Assembly (NCBI RefSeq): GCF_000379825.1
Contig: NZ_KB903814.1
Location: 665,151 to 729,150, forward strand
Source: Longispora albida DSM 44784
Lineage (GTDB): Bacteria > Actinomycetota > Actinomycetes > Mycobacteriales > Micromonosporaceae
Length of the DNA: 64,000 nucleotides
Direction: 5' to 3'
The position numbers and the translations under genes are program-made. This document shows, one piece after another, positions 43,407-51,860 of the stretch. The number at the start of each line of letters is the position of its first letter. Positions within the stretch are counted from its first letter, which is position 1. The notes beneath the pieces are model-generated. The model was not told where the DNA came from and did no database searches. It was given only the letters and a program-made list of their open reading frames with translations.

Positions 43407-44411
43407 GTGAACGAGATACCCCTTTCTGTCCTGGATCTCGCCCCCGTCGAGGCCGGTACCACGGCTGGCGACGCCCTGCGGAACACGACCGAGCTCGCCC
43501 GGAGAACCGAAGCGCTCGGCTACCACCGGTTCTGGGTGGCCGAGCACCACAACATGCCAGCGATCGCCAGCTCCTCTCCGGCGGTGCTGCTCGCCCACCT
43601 CGGCAGCGCCACCAGCCAGATCCGGCTCGGCTCCGGCGGGGTGATGCTGCCCAACCACGCGCCGCTGGTCGTCGCCGAGCAGTTCGGCACCCTCGAAGCC
43701 CTGCACCCCGGCCGGATCGACCTGGGTATCGGCCGGGCACCTGGCACCGACCAGCTCACGGCCTTCGCCCTGCGCCGGACGATGGCCGGCCTGTCCGCCG
43801 AGGCCTTTCCCGAGGAGCTGGCCGACCTGATCAGCTACTTCACCGGCGAGGACCCGGCGCAGCGGACGACGGCCACGCCCGGCCGTGGCGACCTGCCAGC
43901 CGTCTGGCTGCTCGGGTCGAGTGGATTCAGCGCGCAGCTCGCCGGGACGCTGGGCCTGCCGTTCTCCTTCGCCCACCACTTCAGCGCGCACAACACCGAG
44001 CCGGCCCTGGAGCTGTACCGGGCTCATTTCCGCCCCTCGCGCTGGCTGTCCGAGCCCTACGCGATGGTCGCGGTCAACGCGATCTGCGCCGAGACCGACG
44101 AGCGGGCCGAGTGGCTGGCCGGCCCGAGCGGGCTGGGCTTCCTGAACCTGCGGTCCGGGCGGCTGGAGCCACTGTCCACTCCGGAGGACGCCGCCGCGTA
44201 TCCGTACAGCGACGCCGAGCGCGAGTTCGTCGCCGCCCGCAGGGAGGGCCAGGCGATCGGCTCGCCGGAGACCGTCCTGCGGCAGCTCGGCGACCTGCGC
44301 GACCGGACGGCCGCCGACGAGCTGATGCTGACCACCCTGGTCTACGACCTGGAGGACCGGGCCCGGTCCTTCGAGCTGATCGCCGAGGTGACCGGGCTCA
44401 AACCACATTAG
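43407..44411 (+). CDS. LLM-class flavin-dependent oxidoreductase
   Basis: A 334-residue luciferase-like monooxygenase fold protein. Diagnostic stretches are [49 protein letters not shown] and [12 protein letters not shown], typical of the MsnO8-type group within LLM oxidoreductases. They use reduced FMN; the substrate is unknown. I choose GTG at 43407 because the conserved region begins right after it; GTG 43392 and TTG 43395 are in frame. Confidence 0.88.
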   Translation: MNEIPLSVLDLAPVEAGTTAGDALRNTTELARRTEALGYHRFWVAEHHNMPAIASSSPAVLLAHLGSATSQIRLGSGGVMLPNHAPLVVAEQFGTLEALHPGRIDLGIGRAPGTDQLTAFALRRTMAGLSAEAFPEELADLISYFTGEDPAQRTTATPGRGDLPAVWLLGSSGFSAQLAGTLGLPFSFAHHFSAHNTEPALELYRAHFRPSRWLSEPYAMVAVNAICAETDERAEWLAGPSGLGFLNLRSGRLEPLSTPEDAAAYPYSDAEREFVAARREGQAIGSPETVLRQLGDLRDRTAADELMLTTLVYDLEDRARSFELIAEVTGLKPH

Positions 44412-44480
44412 GCCTGGTCAGGGGCCTGGAGCCGGGTGTGCGACCATGCCGGGACATGCACGAGGGTCACGGGGGATCGG

Positions 44481-45113
44481 ATGCGTCAGTCGAACAGGCT
44501 GGGAGTTGTGGCGGGGGCCGCCGCCCTGATCACGGTCGCGGGAGCGATCGGATGGGGAGTGTGGTCCTCGCGCCAGCCCGGGGAGGTCGCAGGCCCCTCC
44601 GGGAGCGGCCGGGCCGTCTCCGGGAACCAGTCGCCCGCCACCACGCCCCGTGCGTCCGATCCACCCCATATATCCGGTAGCGCTGGGGCGTCTCGCCAGT
44701 TGTGTGACCCGATCGACACGGGCATCACCACTGACAAGGGCAGGCTGATGGTGTGGATGGGCCGGACTGCGAAGGGTGAGCTGACCCTGTTCGAGGGCGA
44801 GCAGAACCAGGTCACTGCGGACATCAGTGTGGCGTCCACGGCAACCTGGACAGGTGAGTTCTTACCCGGGGACGCTTCGCTGAGCAGCAGCGGGCATCGC
44901 GGGGTGACCGTGGGCATAGCGGTCGCTGATGTCGGCCGGGCGACGGTGGAGGCAGCCGGGCGTACCTGGGACATGACCATCGGCCACTGCTCGGGGGTGC
45001 CGGGCGTGGCGTTGCTGTGGGTCAAGGTGGACCTGCCCGACCGCGCCCCCAACACGATCGGCGAACACACCTTGTACGACCGCTCCGGCAACGTGATCAA
45101 GAAGAACGGCTAG
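44481..45113 (+). CDS. Exported protein, signal-anchored, unknown
   Basis: A 210-residue protein with an N-terminal transmembrane or uncleaved signal segment (residues 8-29), a Ser/Pro/Gly linker and a beta-rich domain with two cysteines (RQLCDPI and IGHCSGV). I do not recognise the domain. The ATG at 44481 has GGGGGA upstream. The frame is open from 44436 but without a ribosome site there. It converges with the PurA-like gene and overlaps it by four bases. Confidence 0.6.
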   Translation: MRQSNRLGVVAGAAALITVAGAIGWGVWSSRQPGEVAGPSGSGRAVSGNQSPATTPRASDPPHISGSAGASRQLCDPIDTGITTDKGRLMVWMGRTAKGELTLFEGEQNQVTADISVASTATWTGEFLPGDASLSSSGHRGVTVGIAVADVGRATVEAAGRTWDMTIGHCSGVPGVALLWVKVDLPDRAPNTIGEHTLYDRSGNVIKKNG

Positions 45114-46420
45114 GCGCGGCGGATCTTGTCGGCGGCACGGGGGCCGTGGGATTCGAGAGCGACGGGTGCGCCGAGCAGCCCGGAGATCGCGGCTGCGAAG
45201 TCACCGGCGTGCCCGGGGCGTTCGAGGGTACCGGGGCTGGCCGCCGCCAGCCGGGTGGCGAGTTCTTCCTGGTAGGCCAGGTCGCCCCGGGTACCGGGGA
45301 TGATCCTGTCCCAGCCGTCCGCGTAGGACGTGCAGATCGCCAGCGACGGCCCCCCGGCACGGGAGGCGAGGCGGGCCGGGATGTCGAGGTGGGTGATCGC
45401 GAGGCCGTCGACGCCCCCGGCGACCTCCACGGCGTACCGGTGCGCGACCGCGTCGAAGTGTCCCGCCCGGAAGGCGCCCTGCCACAGCCCGGTGCCGTTG
45501 TGCGGGTCGGGGAGCGCGGCCGTGAGCGCGGCGTCCTCGGTGACGAGCGGGCCAGCCCCGTGCCGGGTGGTGTAGGTGCGGACGACGCCCAGCCGGCAGG
45601 CCTCGTGGCCGGCCTCGGCCAGCAGCTCCTCCGCGTTCGCGAAGGTGGTCGTCGACCAGGTCGTGTAGGGGTGCCAGCCGTACCACTCGTCGAGCAGGAC
45701 GCCCTGTGCGCCTTCGAAGACACACGGGCCGGAGCCGAGCAGCCGCCGGACGGCCGACTGTCCGTCCACAATCGACACCGTGTCGGCGAAGGCCGTCAGA
45801 ACGTCCACGACGTCGTCGAGCGGCGGCGTGCCCAGCTCCCCCAGCTCGTCGGCGAACCGGTCGCGGACGGCGGTGAGCTTCCGGCGGAGTACCGCTGGGG
45901 ACAGGGTGTCGGCGACGCGGGGCGCGTCGGGGTTGGCCAGCGCGTACGCCATCGTCTCCCCGATGCCCATCCCGCAGGAGCCGTGGCGGCCCGCCCCGCG
46001 CCGGCGTTCCCTTTCCTGGTTGGCCGCCCGGTGCCACACGGTCGCGAGCAGCGCCTCACCGTCCACTGTGATCAGGCGGAACGGATCTGGAACACCGGCC
46101 GAGGCCAGGTGCTCCGCCTCGGCGGCCAGGGCCAGCGGGTCTGCCACGACGTGCCGGGACAGGTGTGTGGGTACACCGTGGAAGCTTCCCGACCCGAACT
46201 GGGAGAAGGTGTGGTGCCGTCCGTCGCCGGTGACCACGTTGTGCGCTGCCTGCGCACCCCCGTTGAACCGGATGACAGCGCTCAGCCCCCCGTCAGCACT
46301 GAGCGCGTCCACCACGGTCCCCTTCCCCGCGTCGCCGTAGCCGAGGTCGGCGACGACGGTGTGCCGGGCTCCGCGCCCTCCCGTGCGTGCTGCCCGGCGC
46401 ACCGCCGCCGCCCCGGTCAC
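45110..46420 (-). CDS. Divergent adenylosuccinate synthetase-like protein
   Basis: A 436-residue PurA-fold protein. The P-loop-like N-terminus is ADLGYGDAGKGTVVDAL (canonical GDEGKGK), the active-site His motif is RFNGGAQAAHNVV (canonical GGNNAGHT), and GQSAVRRLLGSGPCVFEGAQG matches the IMP-site segment. The key Asp and His remain but flanking residues differ, so it may act on another nucleotide than IMP. Canonical PurA condenses IMP and aspartate with GTP (known). It is the last gene of the four-gene cassette; its GTG overlaps the vWA stop as GTGA. Confidence 0.78.
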   Translation of the reverse strand: MTGAAAVRRAARTGGRGARHTVVADLGYGDAGKGTVVDALSADGGLSAVIRFNGGAQAAHNVVTGDGRHHTFSQFGSGSFHGVPTHLSRHVVADPLALAAEAEHLASAGVPDPFRLITVDGEALLATVWHRAANQERERRRGAGRHGSCGMGIGETMAYALANPDAPRVADTLSPAVLRRKLTAVRDRFADELGELGTPPLDDVVDVLTAFADTVSIVDGQSAVRRLLGSGPCVFEGAQGVLLDEWYGWHPYTTWSTTTFANAEELLAEAGHEACRLGVVRTYTTRHGAGPLVTEDAALTAALPDPHNGTGLWQGAFRAGHFDAVAHRYAVEVAGGVDGLAITHLDIPARLASRAGGPSLAICTSYADGWDRIIPGTRGDLAYQEELATRLAAASPGTLERPGHAGDFAAAISGLLGAPVALESHGPRAADKIRRA

Positions 46421-47388
46421 AGCCGGACCGTGCCGTCGTCCGGGCCGTCGAGGTCCGCGGGCCGCAGCCCGCCGTGGACCACGGTGCCCCGGGAGGACCC
46501 GATGGTGGCCAGCGCCCTGCCCACCACCTCACCAGCCGAGGAACCGGCCTCGGCCAGGTCGTCCAGTCCGGCCGCGAGGTCGATGGCCTCCTCGGCCAGG
46601 CCGATGGTCAGCGCGATCGTCTCGCAGGCCGCGTCCAGGTCGTCGAGCTGGATCACGTTCTGGCCGAGCAGGCCGCGCCAGTGGTCCAGGATCTCGCTGT
46701 CTCCGGCGTAGGCGCTGCCGGTGGGGAGGATGTAGTAGACCTCGTACTGGCGCTTGAGTTCCGCGACGATCGCCGCGACCGGGATCGGCTCGTCGAGCTT
46801 GTCGCCGATCACCTTCTTCACCTCCTTCGGCTTGACCGCCGCGTACGGCAGCTCGTCGCCGATCAGGAAGAGGTAGCCGCGCCTGCCGCGCTTGGTGTAG
46901 GAGTCGAGGCTGGTGTGGCGGGCCATGAAGTACATCGCGAGCTCGTAGGACTCGGTGCGCTGGCCGCCGCCACCGCCCTCCAGCACGATGCTGGCCAGGT
47001 CCTCGTCCATCCGGTTGTCCGACTCGAACTGGCCGGCCTGGAGCGGGACGGCGTCACAGGTCGCGTCGCCCACCGCGCCGAACATGATCTGCGGGTCGGT
47101 GCAGTACCCCTTGCGGAGCAGCAGGCCGAAGAGTTCCGGCAGCTTGGCCTGGAGGACGCGCGGCACGTGACCCATCGAGCCGGTCACGTCGAAGAGGACG
47201 GCGATCGGGGTGGAACGCGGGTGCTCGTCGCTGTCCCGGCTCTCCCTGGCCGCCACGCCGTGCGGGTCGAGGCGCGGGTGCACGGTGCGCGCCCCGCTGT
47301 CGCTGTAGTCGAATGCGCTCTTGCCGGTGGCCTTGCGGTAGCTCTTGGCTGCCGCGTACACATCGGTGGACCAGCGTCCGCTACCCAT
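46417..47388 (-). CDS. vWA-domain protein
   Basis: A 323-residue cytoplasmic protein with a von Willebrand A fold. The MIDAS metal site is visible as VLFDVTGSMGH near residue 65, with the later Thr/Asp positions at AVGDAT and LIGDELPY. No signal peptide or membrane helix. vWA proteins often act as metal-dependent scaffolds, paired with chaperone-like or kinase partners (family knowledge). A strong GAAGGAGG site precedes the ATG at 47388. It lies 30 bases after the J-domain/kinase gene and overlaps the PurA-like gene. Confidence 0.85.
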   Translation of the reverse strand: MGSGRWSTDVYAAAKSYRKATGKSAFDYSDSGARTVHPRLDPHGVAARESRDSDEHPRSTPIAVLFDVTGSMGHVPRVLQAKLPELFGLLLRKGYCTDPQIMFGAVGDATCDAVPLQAGQFESDNRMDEDLASIVLEGGGGGQRTESYELAMYFMARHTSLDSYTKRGRRGYLFLIGDELPYAAVKPKEVKKVIGDKLDEPIPVAAIVAELKRQYEVYYILPTGSAYAGDSEILDHWRGLLGQNVIQLDDLDAACETIALTIGLAEEAIDLAAGLDDLAEAGSSAGEVVGRALATIGSSRGTVVHGGLRPADLDGPDDGTVRL

Positions 47389-47418
47389 GATGGTGCCTCC
47401 TTCGGGGGTTGGCCCCGC

Positions 47419-48417
47419 TCACCGCGGCACGGTGAACGGGCGGAAGGTACGGGGTCCGTACAGGTTTTCGAGGAGTTCGTCGAACTCGGTGAGCAGCCGC
47501 CACGCGTCCTGCGGGCGGCGGCGCGGCTGCGGCAGCGTGCAGCCGTCAGCGAACCTGGCAAGCCGCGGATGCGCCCGGGAGCCCATCAGCGCACGCATGC
47601 AGGCTGTCGCCAGGTAGATGTCGGTGGCCGGGGTGGCTGGCTGCCTGGCCGGCACCTCGGGCGGGTACATGTCGCGGTGCCGGGCGACCATCGCGGGGAC
47701 GGGACTGTCCTGTGTGGTCACCGAGTAGCACCAGTCGACCAGCATCAGGCCGTGCTCCGCTGGGTGGATGAGGATGTGCTCTGGCAGGACGGCCCCGTGC
47801 ACGACCCCGGCCCGGTGGGCGTACCCGAGCGCGACCAGCACCCGCCGCCACATCCACGCCACGTCACGCGGGTCCACCCCGTCCGGGTAGGCCTCGGCGA
47901 CCCGGGCGAGCGTGACCATCCCCGGGTACTCCGACAGGACGTTGGCCGCCCGCCGCGCCCCGGTCGCGGGATCCTCCTGCTCGAACGTCTCGACCAGGCG
48001 CGGGATGTAGGCACGGTACTCCGGGTCGCCGTCCCTGGCGAGCTGTGCCAGGGCCGTGGCCTCCCTGGCCATCAGGTCGTTGTCGGCCGGGCGGCGGGGC
48101 AGCTTGAGGATCGCCCGGGTGCCCGCGTACGTGACGCTGAACAGGTTGGCGATGTCGCCGGTCGCGATCTGGCCGTTGAGCCGGTACGTGTGCCGGCTGG
48201 TAGTGATCGTCTGACCGGACACCGGCCTGCCCTGGTACTCGGCCCACAGCGCGGCCAGCCGGGCGAACGCGTCGGCCGCGACGACCGCCCGCGCTGGCGG
48301 GGCCGCGTCGGGGTGCAGGAGCCTGGCGAGCCGGTGGTAGTCCCTGGGACCCGCGAACAGGTCCGCTGGGGACTTCGCGGCGTACAGCTCGGCGAGCGCG
48401 CCGGCGAACGTGGTCAC
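47419..48417 (-). CDS. J-domain-like plus pseudokinase fusion protein
   Basis: A 332-residue protein. Residues 1-65 resemble a J domain with the HPD triad in RLARLLHPDAAPP and the following helix AADAFARLAALWAEY. From about 75 a protein kinase-like fold follows: Lys in AILKLPRR, Glu in MAREATAL, then GVVHGAVLPEHILIHP where active kinases have HRDxxxxN, and LVDWC in place of DFG. The catalytic Asp is Ala, so it is probably a pseudokinase. GTG at 48417 overlaps the Nudix gene stop (GTGA). Second gene of the cassette. Confidence 0.78.
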   Translation of the reverse strand: MTTFAGALAELYAAKSPADLFAGPRDYHRLARLLHPDAAPPARAVVAADAFARLAALWAEYQGRPVSGQTITTSRHTYRLNGQIATGDIANLFSVTYAGTRAILKLPRRPADNDLMAREATALAQLARDGDPEYRAYIPRLVETFEQEDPATGARRAANVLSEYPGMVTLARVAEAYPDGVDPRDVAWMWRRVLVALGYAHRAGVVHGAVLPEHILIHPAEHGLMLVDWCYSVTTQDSPVPAMVARHRDMYPPEVPARQPATPATDIYLATACMRALMGSRAHPRLARFADGCTLPQPRRRPQDAWRLLTEFDELLENLYGPRTFRPFTVPR

Positions 48418-49169
48418 CGGACACCGTCCTCTCTGGCCGGTCGCAGGAGAGCCGGGTGCAGGAGGCGGGCGTCGCCTGCCCGGTACAGCCTGGCGCGTGG
48501 CCCGCCCCGCTCCCCGCCCCGGCTGGCCGTCTCGCCGGTGCTCTCCACGAAGCCGGGCACCGACAGGACCTTGCGGTGGAAGTTGCCGGGATGCAGGTCC
48601 TCGCCCCACACGGCCGCGTACACCGCGCGCAGCTCACTGATCGTGAACTCCGCCGGGACGAAGGCCGTGGCCAGCGGGGTGTACTCCAGCTTGGCCCTGG
48701 CCCGGTCGAGCCCGGCCGCGAGGATCGCGTCGTGGTCGAAGGCCAGGCCTGCCGCCTCGCTCACCGGCACCCAGGCAGCGCCCGCCGCGTCGCCGCCCGC
48801 TCGCGGGTCGGGCAGGCTGGGCGCGAAGGCCAGGTACGCCACCGAGATCACCCGCATCCTGGGGTCGCGGCCGGGGTCGCCGTAACTGGCGAGCTGTTCG
48901 AGGTGGACGGCGCCGAGCTGGCCCTCTCCGGGCCGCAGGCCGGTCTCCTCCGCCAGCTCGCGCATGGCGGCCTCCGCCAGGGTCTCTGACTCCCTGACGA
49001 ATCCGCCGGGCAGCGCCCGCCGCCCGGCGAACGGGTGCTGTGCCCGGTCGACGAGCAGGACGTGCAGGACTCCATCCCGGACGGTCAGGGTCACCACGTC
49101 GACGGTGACCGCGACCGGCGGGAACTCCCGCGGGTCGTAGCCGTCCAGGAACTCCCGTTCCGTGGTCAT
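48414..49169 (-). CDS. NrtR-like Nudix regulator (Nudix domain plus winged helix)
   Basis: A 251-residue protein. The Nudix box is complete: GGFVRESETLAEAAMRELAE followed by ETGL (about residues 57-80). The C-terminal part (about 155-215, LEYTPLATAFVPAEFTISEL and HPGNFHRKVLSVPGF) is the winged helix of NrtR-type regulators, which sense NAD-derived ligands such as ADP-ribose (known family). An intact Nudix box suggests it may also hydrolyse its ligand. ATG at 49169 has GGAGG upstream. It leads the four-gene cassette and sits 17 bases from a large palindrome. Confidence 0.85.
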   Translation of the reverse strand: MTTEREFLDGYDPREFPPVAVTVDVVTLTVRDGVLHVLLVDRAQHPFAGRRALPGGFVRESETLAEAAMRELAEETGLRPGEGQLGAVHLEQLASYGDPGRDPRMRVISVAYLAFAPSLPDPRAGGDAAGAAWVPVSEAAGLAFDHDAILAAGLDRARAKLEYTPLATAFVPAEFTISELRAVYAAVWGEDLHPGNFHRKVLSVPGFVESTGETASRGGERGGPRARLYRAGDARLLHPALLRPAREDGVR

Positions 49170-49185
49170 CCCTGCCTCCGCCCAT

Positions 49186-49224
49186 GTTGTTCTCAGGTTG
49201 AGTATTACTCGAACTGAGAACAAC
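49186..49224. promoter_or_regulatory. 39-bp palindrome upstream of the Nudix cassette
   Basis: Two 19-base arms (49186-49204 and 49206-49224) match at 17 of 19 positions around a central T; the core GAGTATTACTC is perfect, with GTTGTTCTCAG / CTGAGAACAAC outer arms. It lies 17 bases before the Nudix start codon and is the probable autoregulatory operator of the NrtR-like protein. Confidence 0.75.
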
Positions 49225-49318
49225 CTACCACCCACCCGGCCCGCCGGCAAGAAGTTCGCGGGACGTGCAACAGTCCAGGGCGCTCGCGCGTACTTGGTAG
49301 CCGGAGGTGAGCAGACAG

Positions 49319-49822
49319 ATGAACCAGAAGGCATCCGATGGATTCGAGGAGTTCTTCCGCGAGCGTTCGGCAGCCCTGCTGCGCTACGCGTACGTGCTGA
49401 CCGGCAACGCGCACGACGCGGCCGACCTGACCCAGGAGGCACTGGCCCGGCTGCGGGGGGCCTGGCACCGGGTGCGCAGGGACACCAGCCCCGAGGGGTA
49501 CGTGCGGACGACGATGGTCCGGCTGCACGTCTCGTGGTGGCGGCGCAAGCGCAGGGAGTGGCTGGCGGCGTCGGTACCGGAGCGGCCGGTCGTGGCCCAT
49601 CCGGCCCAGGCCGGCGGTGACCTGTGGCGGGCGATGGAAACGCTGCCGGCCCGGCAGCGCGTGATTCTCGTGCTCCGGTACTACGAGGACCGTCCCGATC
49701 AGGAGATCGCGGAAGCACTGGGCATCTCGGCGGTCACCGTCCGCAGCCAGGCGTCTCGCGCGCTGGCCAAGTTACGTGTCGATCCGCGGCTGGCGGCCGC
49801 GTCACTGGAGGGGACGGCATGA
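49319..49822 (+). CDS. SigE-family ECF sigma factor
   Basis: A 167-residue RNA polymerase sigma factor of the SigE (ECF) type. Region 2 is FEEFFRERSAALLRYAYVLTG...AADLTQEALARL, region 4 is LPARQRVILVLRYYEDRPDQEIAEALGISAVTVRSQASRA in part. The ATG at 49319 has AGGTGA eight bases before it; GTG at 49307 is also in frame. Its stop overlaps the next gene by ATGA, so that membrane protein is its likely partner. Confidence 0.92.
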   Translation: MNQKASDGFEEFFRERSAALLRYAYVLTGNAHDAADLTQEALARLRGAWHRVRRDTSPEGYVRTTMVRLHVSWWRRKRREWLAASVPERPVVAHPAQAGGDLWRAMETLPARQRVILVLRYYEDRPDQEIAEALGISAVTVRSQASRALAKLRVDPRLAAASLEGTA

Positions 49823-51117
49823 CCATGAGCACGGAGAAGGAGATCAGGGCCGCTTTCGGCTCTGCGGAGGAGCTGGCTCCCAAGCCGGAACCCGGCCTGC
49901 GGGCAGCGGTGGAGCAGCGGTACCGCCGGCGCCGGGCGGCCGGAAGGACGGCCACGGGGAGCCTGGCGGCGCTGGTTGCAGCGGGTGTGGTCATCGCGTC
50001 CACTATGGTCAGTAGCGACGGTGATCGCTCCCCGAGTGCGGGGCCCTCCGCAGGGCCGTCGGCGGCCGCCAGCCCGGCGAAGGCTGTCACGGTCACGACG
50101 CCGATGCCGTGGGAGCAGGTCTGGCCGGGTTCGCTCAAGCAGCTGCCTGCCACACTCCCGGACGGCGGCAAGTACTACCCCAAGGCCGCCATCGACGCCA
50201 CCAAGTGGGTCGTCATCCGGGTCGGCGGGACTCCCACCATCCCGGGCAGCAGCGGCGAGCTGCTCGTCTTCGACACGGCTGCAGGTACGACCCGGCGGGT
50301 GGTGGACGCGAAGGTGCAGGGAGATGACCTCTCCGGCATATCGCGTGTCACGGCAGGCGACGGTTATCTCGCCTACGCGACAACCACCAGCATGCACACC
50401 GCAGTCTGGGTGGTGCCTGCGGCTGGCGGTACGCCGCGCAAGGTGACCGAGTACGCGACAGGCTCCGCGGAGCCCAGCAGATCACTCAATGTGGATGGCC
50501 TGGTCGTCGCCGGTGGCCGGGTCGCGTGGGCCGTGCGGGTGACCGCCGGACCAGACGGTGAGGACGGGGTGTGGACGGCACCACTGACCGGTGGCTCTCC
50601 CGCCCTCGTACCGGACTCGAAGGGCTGGGAGCTGACGAACTGGCCGTGGATCACGAAGGAGATGGACCGCGACAACCCCGGCCCGGCTTTTCTCCGCAAT
50701 CTCGAGACCGGCGCGCACAAGGCTGTTCAGCCACCCCCCGGGGCGAGGATGGCGGAGATGCACTGCTCGCCGGGCTGGTGCTCGGGGTGGCGTGAGGACA
50801 AGAGCACCTTCATCATGCGCTCGGACGGCTCCGGCCTCCAGGAGGGCATGAGCATCCCTGGCGGGAGGCAGATCGTGGCCGACCGGTACCTGTTCGGTTC
50901 TGTCCTGCGCGGCACCCAGCCGCGCGACAGCGATCTTGTGGTGTGGGACCTCCAGACCGGCAAGGTCGGCCTGGCAGGCTCGCCGGACCCGAAGCAGTCG
51001 GGGGACTTCACCTGGAACCCCGGTGACAACGCGACGGTGCCGCTCCTCTGCTGGCGGACGCCGGACTGGTCGGAAACCAGCCCCTACGCGATGGTCGACT
51101 TCGGGCGGCTGAAGTAG
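49819..51117 (+). CDS. Membrane-anchored propeller protein, probable SigE partner
   Basis: A 432-residue protein with a short cytoplasmic N-terminus (AFGSAEELAPKPEPGLRAAVE), a basic patch, one transmembrane helix (about residues 45-65) and an extracytoplasmic region with repeated strands (TTRRVVDAKV, TAVWVVPAAGG, DGVWTAPLTGG, DLVVWDLQTG) like a TolB/WD40-type propeller. Genes of this shape often follow SigE-type sigma factors and may serve as anti-sigma or sensor proteins; no zinc-binding anti-sigma motif is visible. Confidence 0.7.
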   Translation: MTMSTEKEIRAAFGSAEELAPKPEPGLRAAVEQRYRRRRAAGRTATGSLAALVAAGVVIASTMVSSDGDRSPSAGPSAGPSAAASPAKAVTVTTPMPWEQVWPGSLKQLPATLPDGGKYYPKAAIDATKWVVIRVGGTPTIPGSSGELLVFDTAAGTTRRVVDAKVQGDDLSGISRVTAGDGYLAYATTTSMHTAVWVVPAAGGTPRKVTEYATGSAEPSRSLNVDGLVVAGGRVAWAVRVTAGPDGEDGVWTAPLTGGSPALVPDSKGWELTNWPWITKEMDRDNPGPAFLRNLETGAHKAVQPPPGARMAEMHCSPGWCSGWREDKSTFIMRSDGSGLQEGMSIPGGRQIVADRYLFGSVLRGTQPRDSDLVVWDLQTGKVGLAGSPDPKQSGDFTWNPGDNATVPLLCWRTPDWSETSPYAMVDFGRLK

Positions 51118-51139
51118 TGCGCCTGCCCTGATCGGGGGC

Positions 51140-51188
51140 GGGTGAGCTGGCCGATGGTTCCTCCCATGTGCCCGGCCAGCTCACCCGG
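51140..51188. terminator. Bidirectional terminator hairpin
   Basis: CGGGTGAGCTGGCCG (51140-51154) pairs perfectly with CGGCCAGCTCACCCG (51174-51188) across a 19-base loop, between two convergent genes. Confidence 0.8.
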
Positions 51189-51194
51189 GTCTTC

Positions 51195-51860
51195 TCAGAT
51201 CAGCCACGGGTCCGGCTCGCCCTTCGGCAGCGGGGTACCCGGCGGGAGCAGCGGCCCCGGATCGACCGGCCACGGCGTGGTCGGCGGGGCGCCGTCCGGA
51301 GCCCGGGAGCTGGGCGGGATGTGCACGTTGACCGGCCTGCCGTCGGGGCCGTACTCGACGGTCGCGCCCGGGTGGGCTTCGAGCCCGGTCATCTCCTTGT
51401 TCGGCTTGTAGACGGTGGGCGTGTCCCAGACCCGGCCGTCGGGGCCGACCGCGCCGGGCGGGTAGTACCGCCAGGCTTCCTGTGCCCGGTCGATGCCGTG
51501 GATCTCGCCGTCGCCGTAGACGCGGATTATCTTGCTGTCGCCGATGTCGTACTCGTCCAGCGACTTCGTCGGCGGGAGCGGGTCGCCGCCCGGGGTGTGC
51601 CGGGCTGGCAGGCCGGGGAAGTGCCGGTGTGTGCCGTCGGGGCTGGACCAGCCGCCTTCCGGCATCGGCAGCCGGTCGAACTTCGGCGGGCTGGCCGCGA
51701 CCTCGTCGGCGTACGGGACCTCCGGGCCGGCCCCGGCGTTCATCCAGCCGCCGGCTGTGGCGAGGGCCGCGGCTCCACCGGCCGCTGTTCCGTAGACGAC
51801 GGGTACGGCTGTCCCGTCCTGGACGCAGCTCGCGCACCACAGCAGCAGGTCGGTGATCAC
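51195..51860 (-). CDS. Protein of unknown function, Pro-rich
   Basis: A 221-residue protein with a hydrophobic N-terminal third (VYGTAAGGAAALATAGG) and a Pro/Gly/Asp-rich remainder containing short strand-turn motifs (KIIRVYGDGEIHG, WDTPTVYKPNKEM, TVEYGPDGRPVNV). It has no domain I recognise. GTG at 51860 overlaps the stop of the PrsW-like gene as GTGA, so it is the third gene of that operon. Confidence 0.55.
   Translation of the reverse strand: MITDLLLWCASCVQDGTAVPVVYGTAAGGAAALATAGGWMNAGAGPEVPYADEVAASPPKFDRLPMPEGGWSSPDGTHRHFPGLPARHTPGGDPLPPTKSLDEYDIGDSKIIRVYGDGEIHGIDRAQEAWRYYPPGAVGPDGRVWDTPTVYKPNKEMTGLEAHPGATVEYGPDGRPVNVHIPPSSRAPDGAPPTTPWPVDPGPLLPPGTPLPKGEPDPWLI

Noticed and set aside
41661-44408. 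A 915-codon minus-strand open frame across the MFS, GNAT and LLM genes
   Set aside because: It spans three clear plus-strand genes and gives a low-complexity Gln/Arg/Gly/Pro product.
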